DNA from: Luidia sarsii
Taxonomy: Eukaryota; Echinodermata; Asteroidea; Paxillosida; Luidiidae
NCBI GenBank assembly: GCA_949987565.1
Contig: OX465112.1
Coordinates: forward strand, 16,361,255 to 16,425,254
Length of the DNA: 64,000 nt
Direction: 5' to 3'
Shown here: positions 19,901 to 28,600 of the stretch, piece by piece
How the letters are laid out: every line of letters begins with the position of its first letter
How positions within the stretch are numbered: the stretch's first letter is position 1
The notes under the pieces: model-generated
Seen by the model: the letters and a program-made list of their open reading frames with translations, nothing else
Database searches by the model: none
What the model was told of the DNA's origin: nothing
Position numbers and translations under genes: made by a program

Positions 19901-20790
19901 GAAGGGTGAGGAGGGTGAGGAGGGTGGGGAGGGTGGGGAGGGCGAAGAAGGTGAGGAGGTGAGGAGGGTGAGGAGGGTGAGGAGGGTGAGGAGGGTGGGG
20001 AGGGTGAGGAGGGTGGGGAGGGTGGGGAGGGCGAAGAAGGTGAGGAGGTGAGGAGGGTGAGGAGGGTGAGGAGGGTGTGGAGGGTGAGGAGGGTGAGAAG
20101 GGTGAGGAGGGTGAGGAGGGTAGGGAGGGTGGGGAGGGCGAGGAGGGTGAGGAGGGTGAGGAGGGTGAGGAGGGTGTGGAGGGGAGGAGGGTGATGAGGG
20201 TGAGGAGGGTGATGAGGGTGGGGAGGGTGAGGAGGGTTAGGAGGGTGAGGAGGGTGAGGAGGGTGAGGAGGGTGAGGAGGGTGTGGAGGGGGAGGAGGGT
20301 GAGGAGGGTGAGGAGGGTGAGGAGGGTGAGGAGGGTGGGGAGGGTGAGGAGAGGGAGGAGGGTGAGGAGGGTGAGGAGGGTGGGGAGGGTAAGGAGGGTG
20401 AGGAGGGTGAGGTGGGTGAGGAGGATGAGGTGGGTGAGGAGGGTGGGGAGGGTGAGAAGGGCGAGGAAGGTGAGAAGGGTGAGGAGGGTGAGGAGGATGA
20501 GAAGGGTGAGAAGGGCGAGGAGGGTGAGGAGGGTGAGGACTGGTGAGGAGGGGGAGGAGGTGGGGAGGGTGGGGAGGGTGAGGAGGATGGGAAGGTTGAG
20601 GAGGGTGAGGAGGGTGAGGAGAGTGAGGAGGATGGGGAGGTTGAGGAGGGTGATGAGGGTGAGGAGGATTTTTTTATACCTTGAATGATATCTGTGTGCC
20701 TTCCTTCTTCTGCTCGCCCAGGGTGAGGGTGCCTGAGAAAAGGTGCTCTGTGTCCCCGAAGGTCTTCCGGTGTTCCCTCTTGTTATCCAT
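4785..20790 (-). CDS. PH-domain adaptor with tandem C-terminal PDZ-like modules (10 exons, 646 aa)
   Basis: Exons in transcript order: 20790-20680, 18800-18651, 16229-16132, 15640-15415, 14308-14149, 12612-11931, 11129-11025, 8817-8679, 5940-5797, 4910-4785 (TAG stop). All introns are GT..AG and all phases join in frame. Residues about 12-135 form a PH domain: basic RRFFVL strand near 41-46 and the C-terminal helix DDLRAW with the invariant Trp at 126. Residues about 250-475 are a disordered Pro/Ser/Glu-rich linker with a Tyr282-Val-Asn-Val motif, a canonical GRB2-SH2-type site if phosphorylated. Residues about 478-565 are PDZ-like (VGDQLRQIN at 528-536), and about 575-625 are a second, shorter PDZ-like half. 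A membrane-proximal phosphoinositide-binding scaffold is the likely role. PH plus C-terminal PDZ-like sequence recalls PLEKHS1, but I cannot prove orthology, so no symbol is given. A spliced cDNA would confirm the joins. Confidence 0.8.
5030..5215. mobile_element. Family A foldback element
   Basis: Two inverted arms of TTTAGTGG(A/G)CCTGACGTTTCG type around an AAAGGCAGAG loop. The 3' arm carries the hammerhead-like core: GCCT (5105-5108), TTGAGAA, hairpin GGTCC/GGATC, GAAACGTC, AGGC (5140-5143). The tail to 5215 is the family's usual ACATTTTTGTATATC. Confidence 0.8.
5307..5547. mobile_element. Nested foldback elements
   Basis: An outer pair GACCGATTGCGC (5307) / GCGCAATCGGTC (to 5547) encloses an inner element with TATAGTGGGTAT (5335) / ATACCCACTATA (to 5522) ends, which looks like a TA-flanked MITE. 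No coding. Confidence 0.55.
5797..5940 (-). CDS. PH/PDZ gene exon 9 (end of module 1, start of module 2)
   Basis: Acceptor CCCCAG|ATACTG, donor ACCAG|GTGAGT, 144 nt, phase 0. The last strand of module 1 (ILNVSKSG) is followed by CDWIITELDGEPVSLF, which repeats the PDZ 'GDxIxxING' pattern with Cys for Gly. Confidence 0.8.
6131..7018. mobile_element. MITE with TGACCCGGCACAGC ends, interrupted by a telomere-like element
   Basis: Starts TGACCCGGCACAGC and ends GCTGTGCCGGGTCA. The same element, inverted, lies at 9048-9870. Here it is split at GAACTTTG by an approximately 380-bp insertion (about 6253-6676) flanked by GAACTTTG on both sides. Confidence 0.8.
6253..6676. mobile_element. TIR element with degenerate TTAGGG-like core
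   Basis: The ends GAGGCATATAA / TTATATATCTC and the inner TIR CTTAACCACCGT are inverted. The centre is a run of CCCTAA-related units (about 6410-6560) next to a CATT microsatellite. It is flanked by an 8-bp duplication (GAACTTTG). A second copy in opposite orientation is at about 14487-14896. Confidence 0.75.
7030..8180. other. Intron 8 sequence with a worn SINE fragment
   Basis: It lies inside the PH/PDZ intron between exons 8 and 9. A degraded tRNA-like SINE (minus strand) is visible around 7445-7580 (CTGAGCTAACCAGCCC and AGTCAACTTGTCTTTTGCC). Nothing else recognised. Confidence 0.5.
8195..8578. mobile_element. Family B foldback element, best hammerhead-like copy
   Basis: Flanked by the 12-bp direct repeat TTGATCCCATTT (8183-8194 and 8579-8590). 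Inverted arms AGGTTTGCGGTGACA.../...TGTCACCGCAAACCT. The 3' arm shows GACTC (8363-8367), CTGAAGA (8368-8374), hairpin GAACAG/CTGTTC (8376-8393), GAAAC, GTC, GAGTT (8402-8406). An internal 65-70 bp segment (AAAAGAGAATTTACACGG...) is directly duplicated at 8435-8570. Confidence 0.85.
8679..8817 (-). CDS. PH/PDZ gene exon 8 (core of PDZ-like module 1)
   Basis: Acceptor TCACAG|GGTCGC, donor ACGAG|GTATAT, 139 nt. It encodes KKLHVGDQLRQINEQIV, the classic PDZ 'hxxGDxIxxING' segment, then a helix (PSVTKELFERS). Confidence 0.85.
9048..9870. mobile_element. Second copy of the TGACCCGGCACAGC MITE, with an insertion in its own end
   Basis: Inverted relative to 6131-7018. Its right terminal repeat is interrupted after GCTGTGCCG by the element at 9498-9861 and resumes at CGGGTCACATATA. 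Confidence 0.8.
9498..9861. mobile_element. TIR element (TGTCMTGCCAAA ends) with CCCTAA-like core
   Basis: The left end TGTCATGCCAAATAGTGTCC and the right end (complement TGTCCTGCCAAAAAGTGTCC) bracket a core of degenerate CCCTAA units (9680-9790) and an inner TIR CATTAGCATACTGATCGC. It is flanked by CCGG on both sides, and CCGG is present once in the uninterrupted host copy. Confidence 0.75.
9960..10125 (+). repeat. tRNA-derived SINE-like repeat
   Basis: GGGCTGAATAGCTTAGATGG resembles a tRNA A-box region and GGTTAAACTCCAGG a worn B-box. The upstream core ACTAGTTGAC...TTTTGGGA is shared with copies at 15269-15400, 21840-21920 and 40200-40300. Confidence 0.65.
10405..10495. repeat. Short family B foldback
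   Basis: GGTTTGCGGAGACACCATGT ... CTCTTTTGTGAGTAAGTGTG followed directly by the inverted arm from AACCACTCTTACTCAC. The hammerhead-like centre is deleted in this copy. Confidence 0.7.
10599..11002. mobile_element. MITE with CTGCGTTCACACTTGATC ends
   Basis: About 38-bp terminal inverted repeats (CTGCGTTCACACTTGATCCC at 10599; the complement ends at 11002) and internal GGATCAGATCC copies. It lies only 22 bases beyond the exon 7 donor of the PH/PDZ gene, in intron 7. Confidence 0.8.
11025..11129 (-). CDS. PH/PDZ gene exon 7 (start of PDZ-like module 1)
   Basis: Acceptor TTGCAG|TACCCT, donor GTGTG|GTTAGT, 105 nt. It encodes LRWEMGHTNGFAIAL, consistent with the first strands of a PDZ fold in which GF replaces the usual GLGF loop. 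Confidence 0.75.
11241..11384. mobile_element. Short MITE
   Basis: CAATGGGCCTTTCCCGTGAA at 11241 and its near complement TTCACGGGAAAGGTCCATTG ending 11384. Confidence 0.7.
11437..11700. mobile_element. Family B-related foldback with a CTGACGA core
   Basis: The 3' arm has CTGACGA, a G-U-tolerant hairpin GGGCAG/CTGTCT, then GAAACGTT and GAGTT. The 5' arm carries the inverted counterpart around 11490-11525. The right part keeps the family's GTGTCACCGCAA tail. Confidence 0.7.
11931..12612 (-). CDS. PH/PDZ gene exon 6 (proline-rich linker, residues 250-475)
   Basis: The largest exon (682 nt) and the most GC/CpG-rich stretch of the window. Acceptor TTCAG|ATGAGG, donor ATTCA|GTGAGT. It contains LHDYVNV (Tyr282), several PxxP-type stretches, a poly-Glu run and a poly-Pro run, and is probably unstructured. 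Long open frames on the opposite strand here are shadows of its base composition. Confidence 0.85.
12840..13160 (-). mobile_element. 3' end of a non-LTR (LINE) retrotransposon
   Basis: The minus strand encodes FSHTGPTLWNVLSQEVRSMS then DFKSSLKTYLF, the conserved C-terminal tail of many invertebrate LINE ORF2 proteins. It is followed by a 3' UTR with AAGCGCCTTGAGCG and a (TTATTA)n tail near 12845-12890. L2/Crack-type clade is likely. Strongly 5'-truncated, inside intron 5 of the PH/PDZ gene. Confidence 0.8.
13425..13585. mobile_element. Family A foldback, variant with long arms
   Basis: Arms TACTGGCGAAAGAAATCTCA .../... inverse run to about 13560. The centre keeps TCCTGCTAGGATCGAAATGTC, with the GAAAC box mutated to GAAAT. 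Confidence 0.7.
14149..14308 (-). CDS. PH/PDZ gene exon 5 (residues 196-248)
   Basis: Acceptor GTGCAG|CCTGAG, donor GCAG|GTCAGT, 160 nt. It encodes linker sequence with no recognisable fold (DHYDRPKSAISDL). The single leftover G joins exon 6 to make Asp249. Confidence 0.75.
14339..14489. mobile_element. 150-bp MITE (GTGGATTTCAC ends)
   Basis: Ends GTGGATTTCACAAAGCC and (inverse) GTCGATTTCACCAAATTC. Other copies: 37366-37890 and 52390-52700 (both interrupted by later insertions) and 38225-38370. Confidence 0.75.
14487..14896. mobile_element. Second telomere-like TIR element
   Basis: Opposite orientation to 6253-6676: CTTAACCACCGT inverted ends and a core of (GGTTAG/GGATTA)n-like units at about 14595-14735. 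It abuts the 150-bp MITE on its left. Confidence 0.75.
15040..15400 (-). repeat. tRNA-derived SINE plus SINE core fragment
   Basis: On the minus strand TAGCTCAGATGGTATATG (A-box) and GGTTCAAGTCC (B-box) form a tRNA-like unit at about 15110-15195. A second segment, 15269-15400, has the family core GGTGGCCTCCC...ACTAGTCTTTGCC next to exon 4. Confidence 0.75.
15415..15640 (-). CDS. PH/PDZ gene exon 4 (residues 120-195)
   Basis: Acceptor TTTCAG|CGACGA after a long T tract, donor TCCAG|GTGAGT. It encodes the C-terminal PH helix (DDLRAWISVIDNAF, with the diagnostic Trp) followed by a Pro/Ala-rich linker. Confidence 0.85.
15745..15830. repeat. Family A half element
   Basis: Tail (TACAAAAATGTTGCAAACTGC) plus a single arm with TTGAGAAAGGTCCTGCTAGG and ATCGAAACGTCAGGCC. 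Confidence 0.7.
15930..16095 (-). repeat. tRNA-derived SINE
   Basis: Minus strand: GGGTAGCTCAGATGGTAAGG (A-box) and TCGGGTTTAAGTGCC (worn B-box), 70 bases apart, with the usual AATTGTCTTTGC tail. It ends shortly before exon 3. Confidence 0.75.
16132..16229 (-). CDS. PH/PDZ gene exon 3 (residues 88-119)
   Basis: Acceptor CCAG|GTTCAC and donor CCAG|GTGAAT; 98 nt ending in phase 2. It encodes the later PH strands (QSYVLCIIQD, ATYLEVDT) and is too short for a convincing open frame on its own; the phase match with exons 2 and 4 supports it. Confidence 0.8.
16315..18530. repeat. Complex minisatellite filling intron 2 of the PH/PDZ gene
   Basis: Three zones: 44-bp units (CACCCATCAACCCAACCTCC type, 16390-17080), 80-odd bp alternating units with CCCATTAATCCATCCACACA (17190-17570), and about 78-bp units with CTTCAACAGATCCACCCACC (17580-18480). 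The common seed is ACCAACCCAACCTCC. On the gene-sense strand each unit reads GGGTTGGTAAGGG or similar. Confidence 0.95.
18651..18800 (-). CDS. PH/PDZ gene exon 2 (residues 38-87)
   Basis: Acceptor CCAG|GCGAAG and donor AAAG|GTACGG, 150 nt, phase 0 at both ends. It encodes the basic AKNRRFFVLR strand of the PH domain and the following loop. Confidence 0.85.
19195..20668. repeat. GGTGAG/GGAG minisatellite filling intron 1
   Basis: About 1.47 kb of GGGTGAGGA-type 9-bp units with A/G and T/G substitutions. It is purine-rich on the plus strand with regularly spaced GGG triplets. It stops about 10 bases from the exon 1 donor. Long Arg-Val or Gly-Glu frames here are repeat artefacts. Confidence 0.95.
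20680..20790 (-). CDS. PH/PDZ gene exon 1 (start codon, residues 1-37)
   Basis: Starts at the ATG complementary to 20788-20790 in a good context (GGCCATGG) and encodes the first PH beta strand (LFSGTLTLG). The donor AAG|GTATAA is in phase 0 and lies only about 10 bases from the edge of the GGTGAG minisatellite that fills most of intron 1. No earlier in-frame ATG is needed; a non-coding upstream exon cannot be excluded. Confidence 0.8.
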
Positions 20791-20879
20791 GGCCGTACTA
20801 GTTATGTCATCGGTTCAGTTTTCAGTCACATGTACGGCAGCAAGACCTCATGCTGATCTGGAACGAGATTGGACGTAGG

Positions 20880-22020
20880 GTCCCAGTTCATAGAGCTGGT
20901 CGGGCACAAAAAAAACTTGCCCAAAGCACCAAGCACACAATATACCTTTCTCGGTTGTCAGGGAATTAAGGAATATTTTGAGGGAACGGAACAACACAAG
21001 GCGCGGCGAGGAAACACGACGGTACAGGACTCCGATGCAACGAAACGGAAAAAGGCAACCGCACCATTTTAATGACTCCGTATAGAAAACTCTCATAAAC
21101 AATTAATCATTGGTATCGTTCGAGCAGCCTTGTTTCCTTGGCTCCACTCCACTGCGAATAATAATGATATACTGTGTTTGGAGTGGACAAGGATGCGGTT
21201 TCGGCAGTTTATATTCCACTCGTTATCGCTTTCCATATTGATTAATATGCTGTTTGGTTCGAGTCGAGAGATAAATTACACTAACTGCCACAGCATCGAG
21301 TTAGAGAGAAACAACTCGACCGATTCTTCGTTGTGGCCGCCAAAACTATTAACTCCAATGCCAGAAGTGTACACGGGAGCTGGCCACTGTGGTTTCCTTG
21401 TTTGTTGCCAGGGAAACCTCACCCTCATTTTGACTTTTATGGTCGGACATCCGGCTCGAGTTCGGCATGAACTTCCCGGTACCGTGTTTCTACCTGCATT
21501 GACGTGTTGCTTGTGCCTGTCTGCATGTCTACTGCCAACACGGTCACACGAGTGTCCACCGGCCCATCTGTCTGTTTGTTCCGTGTATTTCCCTGTATGT
21601 CTGTCTGTTTGATGGCGGTTTGTCTTACGATTGTCTATTCCCTGTCTGCCTCTTTGACTTAAGGGCTGTAGGCTATCTGTGTTATTTGCTCGTTTTTGTA
21701 GTGTGTTGGTTTTTGTTTTCCCATCAAAATTAGAGGGTGTAACATTTCGATACTTGCAAGATATCAAAGGTAGGACTAGCTTACAAATACATTGTATTTT
21801 TTTTTCAAACAAATCGATGAAAAACTGACTAGGAACTTCTGAACAAATTGAACAAACGGGTGGCCTCCCAAATAGTCGACTAGTCTTTGCCAGGGTGCGG
21901 GCGTCAGTCCGAAGCAATTCAACCATTAACTGCCGTATAATACAAAGGGATCACACCACCGCTTTCATTCAGATGCAAACAACCGAAAATTGTTGTAAAC
22001 CTGGCTACAGCAGCTCGGGG
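20880..22020. other. Spacer upstream of the PH/PDZ gene
   Basis: This should hold the promoter, but no TATA box or clear motif stands out. A SINE core fragment lies at about 21800-21960 (ACTAGTCTTTGCCAGGGTG). Confidence 0.5.
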
Positions 22021-22084
22021 ATCACATAAAGTAAATGCAGCCTTTTTTCAATTCAAGTCAAACAAGTCAATGAAAAACTGTTTT

Positions 22085-22585
22085 TGTTGAGTGGTTGGTT
22101 GCATGGGTGGTTGGTTGGTTGGTTGGTTGGTTGGCTGGTTGGTTGGTTGGGTGGTTGGGTGGTTCACTTGGTTTGTCGGTTGGTTGGATTGTAGGCTATA
22201 GGTTGGTCAGTGGGTTTGTAGGTCGGTCAGCCGGTCTGTCTGTTGGTTCGCACGCCTGTGGTGACTGACAGGTTGTTGGTTGGTTGGCAAGTTGTATACA
22301 ATGTGATTGGTTGGATGGTCGGTCGGTTGGTCGGTCGGTCGGTGGGTAGGTAGATAGGTCGGTCAGTCGGTCGGTCGGTCGGTCGGTCGGTCGGTCTGTC
22401 GGTCGGTCGGTCGGTCGGTCGGTCGGTCGGTCGGTCGGTCGGTCGGTATGTCAGTCGGTATGTCGGTCGGTCGGTCGGTATGTCGGTCGGTCGGTCGGTC
22501 GGTCGGTCGGTCGGTCGGTCGGTCGGTCGGTCGGTCGGTCGGTCGGTCTGTCGGTCGGTCGGACGGTCGGTCGGTCGGTTGGCTG
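22085..22585. repeat. GGTT then GGTC tetranucleotide array
   Basis: GGTT-rich units (22100-22330) grade into almost pure (GGTC)n at 22340-22580, with TATGTC interruptions. Ser-Val-Gly-Arg and Thr-Asp-Arg-Pro frames are artefacts. Confidence 0.95.
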
Positions 22586-22599
22586 ACGCGGGCGCAAGT

Positions 22600-25500
22600 A
22601 CATTTTGTATGACAACTTATTGTCATAATAACCTCACTCGTTCAGTCAAGGATAGGCCTAGTTATTGTGCACAGAGTTCCTGGAGTTCAGGCTTCAGAAA
22701 CTTCCAGCCGGCAGGAAACACATGATAATGGCGGACACGTTGGGGAAACACCCAGCATTTTGTTTGGTATTGATACAAGAGCGAGGAAGAAAGAGGTGTG
22801 CTAGCTCCCATGCAGCGATCTATGTTGCAATAACAATGGGCAGCGTTCATTGGAATTGAACGCACCACTTTGCACCCACACGGAAGTACCGCGAACTAAA
22901 GAATTGGATAGTATTAAACTGGTTGGTAACAGGCAATGATGTCCAATGTCATGGTGCAGTATTGGCTTTAGATTATGCACTATAATAATAGTAGGTGTGG
23001 AAAGGCAAAACATGTCGGATAGTTGACGCTGTCAACGAAAAAACAAGGAACCCTTCGTTGAAAGGATCGCAGCAAATAAAACTAGACCAAAGTTGTTGGG
23101 CGAATGAATTTAAGGTTCACCAAATGATTTACCAATAGGCCTATAAGTTACAAATGACGGACCATAATCACTCATACCAGATTAAAAAAAAAAATTATAA
23201 CAGTAACTACAGGGTCTCATACTAGATCGATCACAATTTTAGCTCGCTTATGGTGTCGACCCTTTTGTGTGGTAATCGAAACGCTTTTCAGGAAATGGGT
23301 TTCAGGGTATCATACGCGCGGTGTGTTTAGCTTTCCTTTTTTCTTTTTTTTAAATCCCACAGATGAATCATAAGCCTATATCCCCAATATTGGTGCCTGT
23401 CGTTTCTGATTCCCCGAGTTTACATGTGTCTGTAAACGAAGTATAAGGGGTCGGCGGTAAAGACACGCACTTATAACGAAGGAAACCAATCAGACGATCG
23501 ACTTACCGTGAGGTGATGGCGAGGCAAGCGGGTCGTTTACTACGTCCTGGAAATTGGTTCGGGTTATCAATGGGGCCCCCACCACCGGGTAAAGACGACT
23601 ACTCACGACTGCTGTTTTAAAATTGGGTACGGCGTCAACATCATTTTTTTCTCTCACGGTGACGGTCGCGTCAGTCGATAAGCCATCAGCGAAACCGATG
23701 CTTCTCGTACCCTTCTCTCTGAGGAGAATGTCGGCTCCAACGAATTCTGGTATAATGGCGGCTGCTAAACGGAAGCTGGTGAAGTGTGTGTTTGTGTGTG
23801 TGTGTGTGTGAGAGAGAGAGGGCCAGGACTGGCAGAGAGAGAGAAAAAAATGACTAGTGTCTGTGTTCAAGGTTAGTGAGTCTTGCACAATAGGGTCAGT
23901 GCGTTGGTTGAAGTTTATTGCATTGTGTCGTTGGGGGAAAGGAGGTCAAAGAGGTCTCGCTTTCTTCTTTCCCTATGGTGTCAATATCCAGTGCAATGTT
24001 GACTCTGTCTGGCAGTGTACGTGCATCCTCTCACACGCGAGTGAATGGACATAATTATATTTTGGTCCACTGACTCAGATTTACATGTACCTTCTTTTAT
24101 TGGTGAAATTCCGGTGCAGGATTTCGTTCGGCGTATTTTTCTTTTAATTTGATGCACGGATGGAGGAAGTGTCACTTCACTTCATGCTGTATAATAATTA
24201 TATGATGGAATTCCGCGCGGTCAAACTGCATATACATGTATAGGCCTATAATGTATAGACCCATTCGGTGAATCCTTCCCGAATTAGGCCGCCATAGCTG
24301 GGGGGGGGGGGGGGGCACCACACGACAACCCTTTGCATGTGACTGATTACTGTACTGTACATTTTGAGTTTACACAAAGGAGTTGATAGGCCTACGTGAG
24401 ACTAAGACTACAGCCCCCAGACCTGGCCGCGTCCACGTAGTTTTCTATGGGGACTTTTACATCTGGAGTGCAGTTGCGCGGTATACCGCTGAGTTGAGAT
24501 TCGTCCAAAGTTATCGCGCTGCGAGTCAGCTGCGCGTATAACGGACCAATCGAATTCTTCTTGCGACGCAATCTTCTTGCCAGTGTAGGCCTCATAGGAG
24601 GTAAAAGAGCTCCTCTCTCTCTCTCTTGCCTTCCATTCGTAAATCATCTGTAAATTAAATTAGAGAAGTCTTTAAATCATTTTAAAAATCTCAAAATCGC
24701 GTTTAGAGTTACCTAAAGAAAAAGAGAAAAGGGAGCAACAAGTAGCGCATCAATAAAATGATAGGACTACATGTTGTTTGGCCCATTTTTTGTATTTTTC
24801 TTGGCTTCGAGCCGGTGAGATTTCCCCCAGCTTTTTTTCCCGCTGGCATTTTGACATCCAAAAGCCTGGCAGTACGTCACCATCGTTCAGCTCGCGAGTG
24901 TATATAAACTGCACGCAGTATATTAGGGGTACATCCGGCCGTTCGGGCCCATGCGGGAGTTTTCCGTCGTTATGTCATACCCCCCGCAGTGATTAGCGGG
25001 CCATTCGAAAAGATGGTGGTTTGCGGGAACGCGAATTCGACCACCGAATTCCATGATTTTTCCCTCTTTATGAAACTCGTAGGTGAGTAGCAAATAATGT
25101 AGGTTGTTTTTAACACCCAATCAGATCAGCCAACATTTTTCTCCGGGTTTCATTCCCCTAACAATAATTTTGCCACTTGTCAAAAGTACACTGGCGACTG
25201 GCGCGTGCCCAAGGCCATAGGTGATACAACTTTTTTCTAGCAAACATTATTTCTAACCCCTGAAAAATAATGATAATCATACTGACATGTAGGCCTACTT
25301 TAAGTGGTTTTGTAAAAAAAACAACTAACATCATAGAGCTATAGAGCTCTATGACTAACATTTATAGCGCCCTCAACGGTGAACCCCCACTTCTTCGGTC
25401 TCATACCTGGACGTGTGCTATTCAAACGAAGGATAAATTTTTTATCACGCACCGAGCGCAGACTAACAACGTGGTATGGTGTGAAACTCAACCCTCAGAG

Positions 25501-25615
25501 CTGATTCCCGGAGCCACGTATCGATCACTGGGTCAGTAACAACAGACTTACACATTATTCTCAGTCTTGGGCTTGTTCTTCCGTCCCATCATTAGGCAAG
25601 TTCTGAAGTAGAAGT
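22600..25615. other. Spacer without recognised genes
   Basis: It contains a GT microsatellite (23785-23810) with GA run, a 17-base poly-G near 24300, and unmatched short frames. The minus-strand frame at 23490-23888 has no family resemblance. Confidence 0.5.
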
Positions 25616-25626
25616 AGGCCTAGGAG

Positions 25627-28600
25627 AAGTCCCACTTACTGGGCCGCTAGGAGCTCCCCTTAAACGAGTTTTGAGATTGTCTGTCGCACTAGTGCGACAG
25701 ACAATCTCAAAACTCGTTTAAGGGGAGCTCCTATTCCTAACCTAGTAGTACTACTACTACTGTACTAGTACTAGTACAGTACTACTACTAGTACTAGTAG
25801 TACTGTAGACTGTAGTGTAGTACTAGTACTACTGAGTACTAGTACTACTACTACTAGTAGTAGTGCTGAGTAGTAGTACTAGTACTAGTACTAGTAGTAC
25901 TACTACTTCTTGTACTAGTACTGTACTAGTACTACTACTACTACTCACTCACTCACTCACTCAACTCACAGACTAATAATAAAAATAATCAGGAATAAAT
26001 TTTTATTATTTGATAGGGACCGAAATGGGATTTTTGAAGTTGATGTAGTGGGACTGTGAGTGATTTATTTGTGTTAAGTGCATACAGCTGCATCCTCTGA
26101 TACCAATATTGTCACATTTGGTCAAGGGGTTGCCGAGCTATGTTATTTTGAAAAATTTGAAAACGGATGTTTTTGGGCCGGTTTTTCTATGGCAAATGTG
26201 GTTTCAAACCTGGTTGTTTAGTACAAAAAGAGAGAGTAAACAATAATGTAAACAAATTCATTTGTTAATAACTCAAAAGTGTTTGGGTTTATTTCAGTGC
26301 TTTTTTCGTTAATCGCCGATTTGTAAATTTAGACGCGTTTTCAGTCTGAGAAATATTCATAATTAATAAGGACGGTTGCCATGACAACAACACTAATTAG
26401 CACAATAAACAAAATTGCCTAATTACTACAAGCTGCATGGATTCTGAAAGTTTTTACTTTTTTTAGGACAAGACATCATTCAAAAATATCATTTGTAATG
26501 TAGACGGTAATAGTGCATTTGAATAATTAACAAGATGAAGAAATATTTGTTTACTAATTTTCATTAAGTAAACAAATGTGTAAACAAACAATAAACACTA
26601 TATCTCTGGACAGCATTGTTGTTTTTTCCATATCATTGTATAACTCATACTTTCTGAGTCTCTAACTACCAACCACAACTATCCAAGATGGTTGCCAAGG
26701 CAATACTAATCACAAAATACCTAAATTTGCATAATTATAGCAGCCTCAATGTTGATTCCTTCCAGTTTCGTCATGTACGTACATGTACGTACATGTTCAT
26801 ATGCATGTAAACAAAAACGGCACATTCAATACAGAGGGTCATTGCATATTTACATTATAAGAAACAAGAAAATTATGTTTACTTCATTTCCTCATGTAAA
26901 CAAATTTGCAAACAAATTTACAACATTTTCCAGGGATATGAACACAAGTTTTTTGATGATTCACTCCTTATATTTTGTAAACATGTCACAGTTGCGATCC
27001 GGACTTGCATACGATCATGATTACCACATTTTGTGATTTGGCGTGTGTTTGTTTTCATCCACAGTTTAGGTCTGCCAAAAAACCTGTGAAGAAAGTCAAC
27101 AAAGAGCCCAGTGCTTCCCATAGAAATTAACTGTGTTTATTTCTAGGTTACCGTCTCTATAATCTTCCAAAAGTTTGTATGTAAATGGCATTATCATTAT
27201 TGTATTTAATAGTGTACATGTCATGTACTAGTGTGGAAATCCGGGAATTTAGTTTTGTTTACTCCTGTTTGCATTATCTTTTAGTAATTGTTGTCTTATA
27301 TTGCATTTTCAGAATGAAGATTTCAGCATTTAAGAAATGACAACTTCACATCAACCCATGTCAAAGATGAAGATTGCTATAATTGATAGAGCTGGCAGAT
27401 GTGTTGGTTCAGAGGAGAAGGGGTTTGTCTCTAGGTTCTTTGCCTGACTGAAAGGAAATGCTGAAGCAGTGCATCTGGAACGGCAAGACCTGGGACGGAT
27501 TCCACATTTCCACAGGAAGCAGAAATTAATTGTTGAAGATGAGGTTGAGATGTGCCATAGTTGGCTGGCAGAGACCAGTAGATGTTGAAGAATCGGAGGA
27601 AGGGATTGGCATGGGTTGATGGTGATGGGGTAGAATGGTCCTACAGAAGGTCACTGACCAACAGGGTCAGAAGAATACAAATGATGACAATTGTTGTGTC
27701 AGTGTGGACACCGCTGTTTGACCATTCTTGTGTTTATACACGACATGGCGGGCATTTCTTGATAGATTGGAAAGTGAAATTTAAAACCTTAAATTCTAAT
27801 CCGCCAAACATAAGATCAGAAACCCATCTTGAAGTTTTGACCTGGCTAGATTCAATAATTGGGCAGAAAGATAAATTAGAGAGTTCACTCTCTTGTTCAC
27901 TTGTCCACAATATTTTGTTTTTGTTGTTTTTTTGTTACAAAATTCAATAAACATTTTAAAGTATGCAGTGGCTATTGCAATTTCTATTTTCTATAGTAAG
28001 ACTAAGTTACTGCGTTCAAAATAAATGTTGATGTACAGAGCCTTAAAATGAGAAATTAATAATTAATACAACATTAATACAAAAAGATAAATAGAATTAA
28101 CTAATTAATAGCACATGCAATTTTCAGAATCATGCTCAGGACCCATTAATTAAGGATACAAATCAATTATAATGAAATATCTTTCCTTGTCTTTGTCAAC
28201 AACTGAACAAGATCCCTGAAATAAATAAATCTAAAAACTCAAATTCTGTTGTCATGGTAGCCAATAATATAGACCATTACAGAAAAAAAAAGATTGTTAT
28301 AATAGCAAAGAACATAGTAAGTTGCTAAAGCTTCTAAAATATTACTAAAAACGACAAAGCCGGCAACTTCGGCAAGCAGGAATTCCGGAAAGGGATAGTA
28401 GGGCCTACTCACCAGTACTACAGTAGGCCTATGTCTGAAACTAAAACAATTATGATTTTAATTTATAACAAAATAAAACGAAAATTTACCTTCCAAAAAA
28501 AAATAATTAAGTAATTAACTAAAATAATCAGTGAAATAAAATAACCAACAAAGGAAGAGGAAAGAGCGAAGAGGAATCCCTAACACTAACAGTAACAGAC

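Noticed and set aside
19195..20688. Long Arg-Val and Gly-Glu rich open frames (up to 255 codons)
   Set aside because: They are read through the GGTGAG minisatellite inside intron 1; units of a multiple-of-three length stay open in several frames at once.
22363..22626. Thr-Asp-Arg-Pro and Ser-Val-Gly-Arg repeat frames
   Set aside because: They are the GGTC tetranucleotide array read on either strand.
23490..23888. 132-codon minus-strand frame as a gene
   Set aside because: Part of it is a GT/CA microsatellite and the rest matches no family I know; there is no splice partner in sight.
25740..25945. Regulatory site cluster
   Set aside because: The TACTAG-rich stretch is a simple self-complementary repeat inside a transposon-like element; no distinct binding motif is supported.
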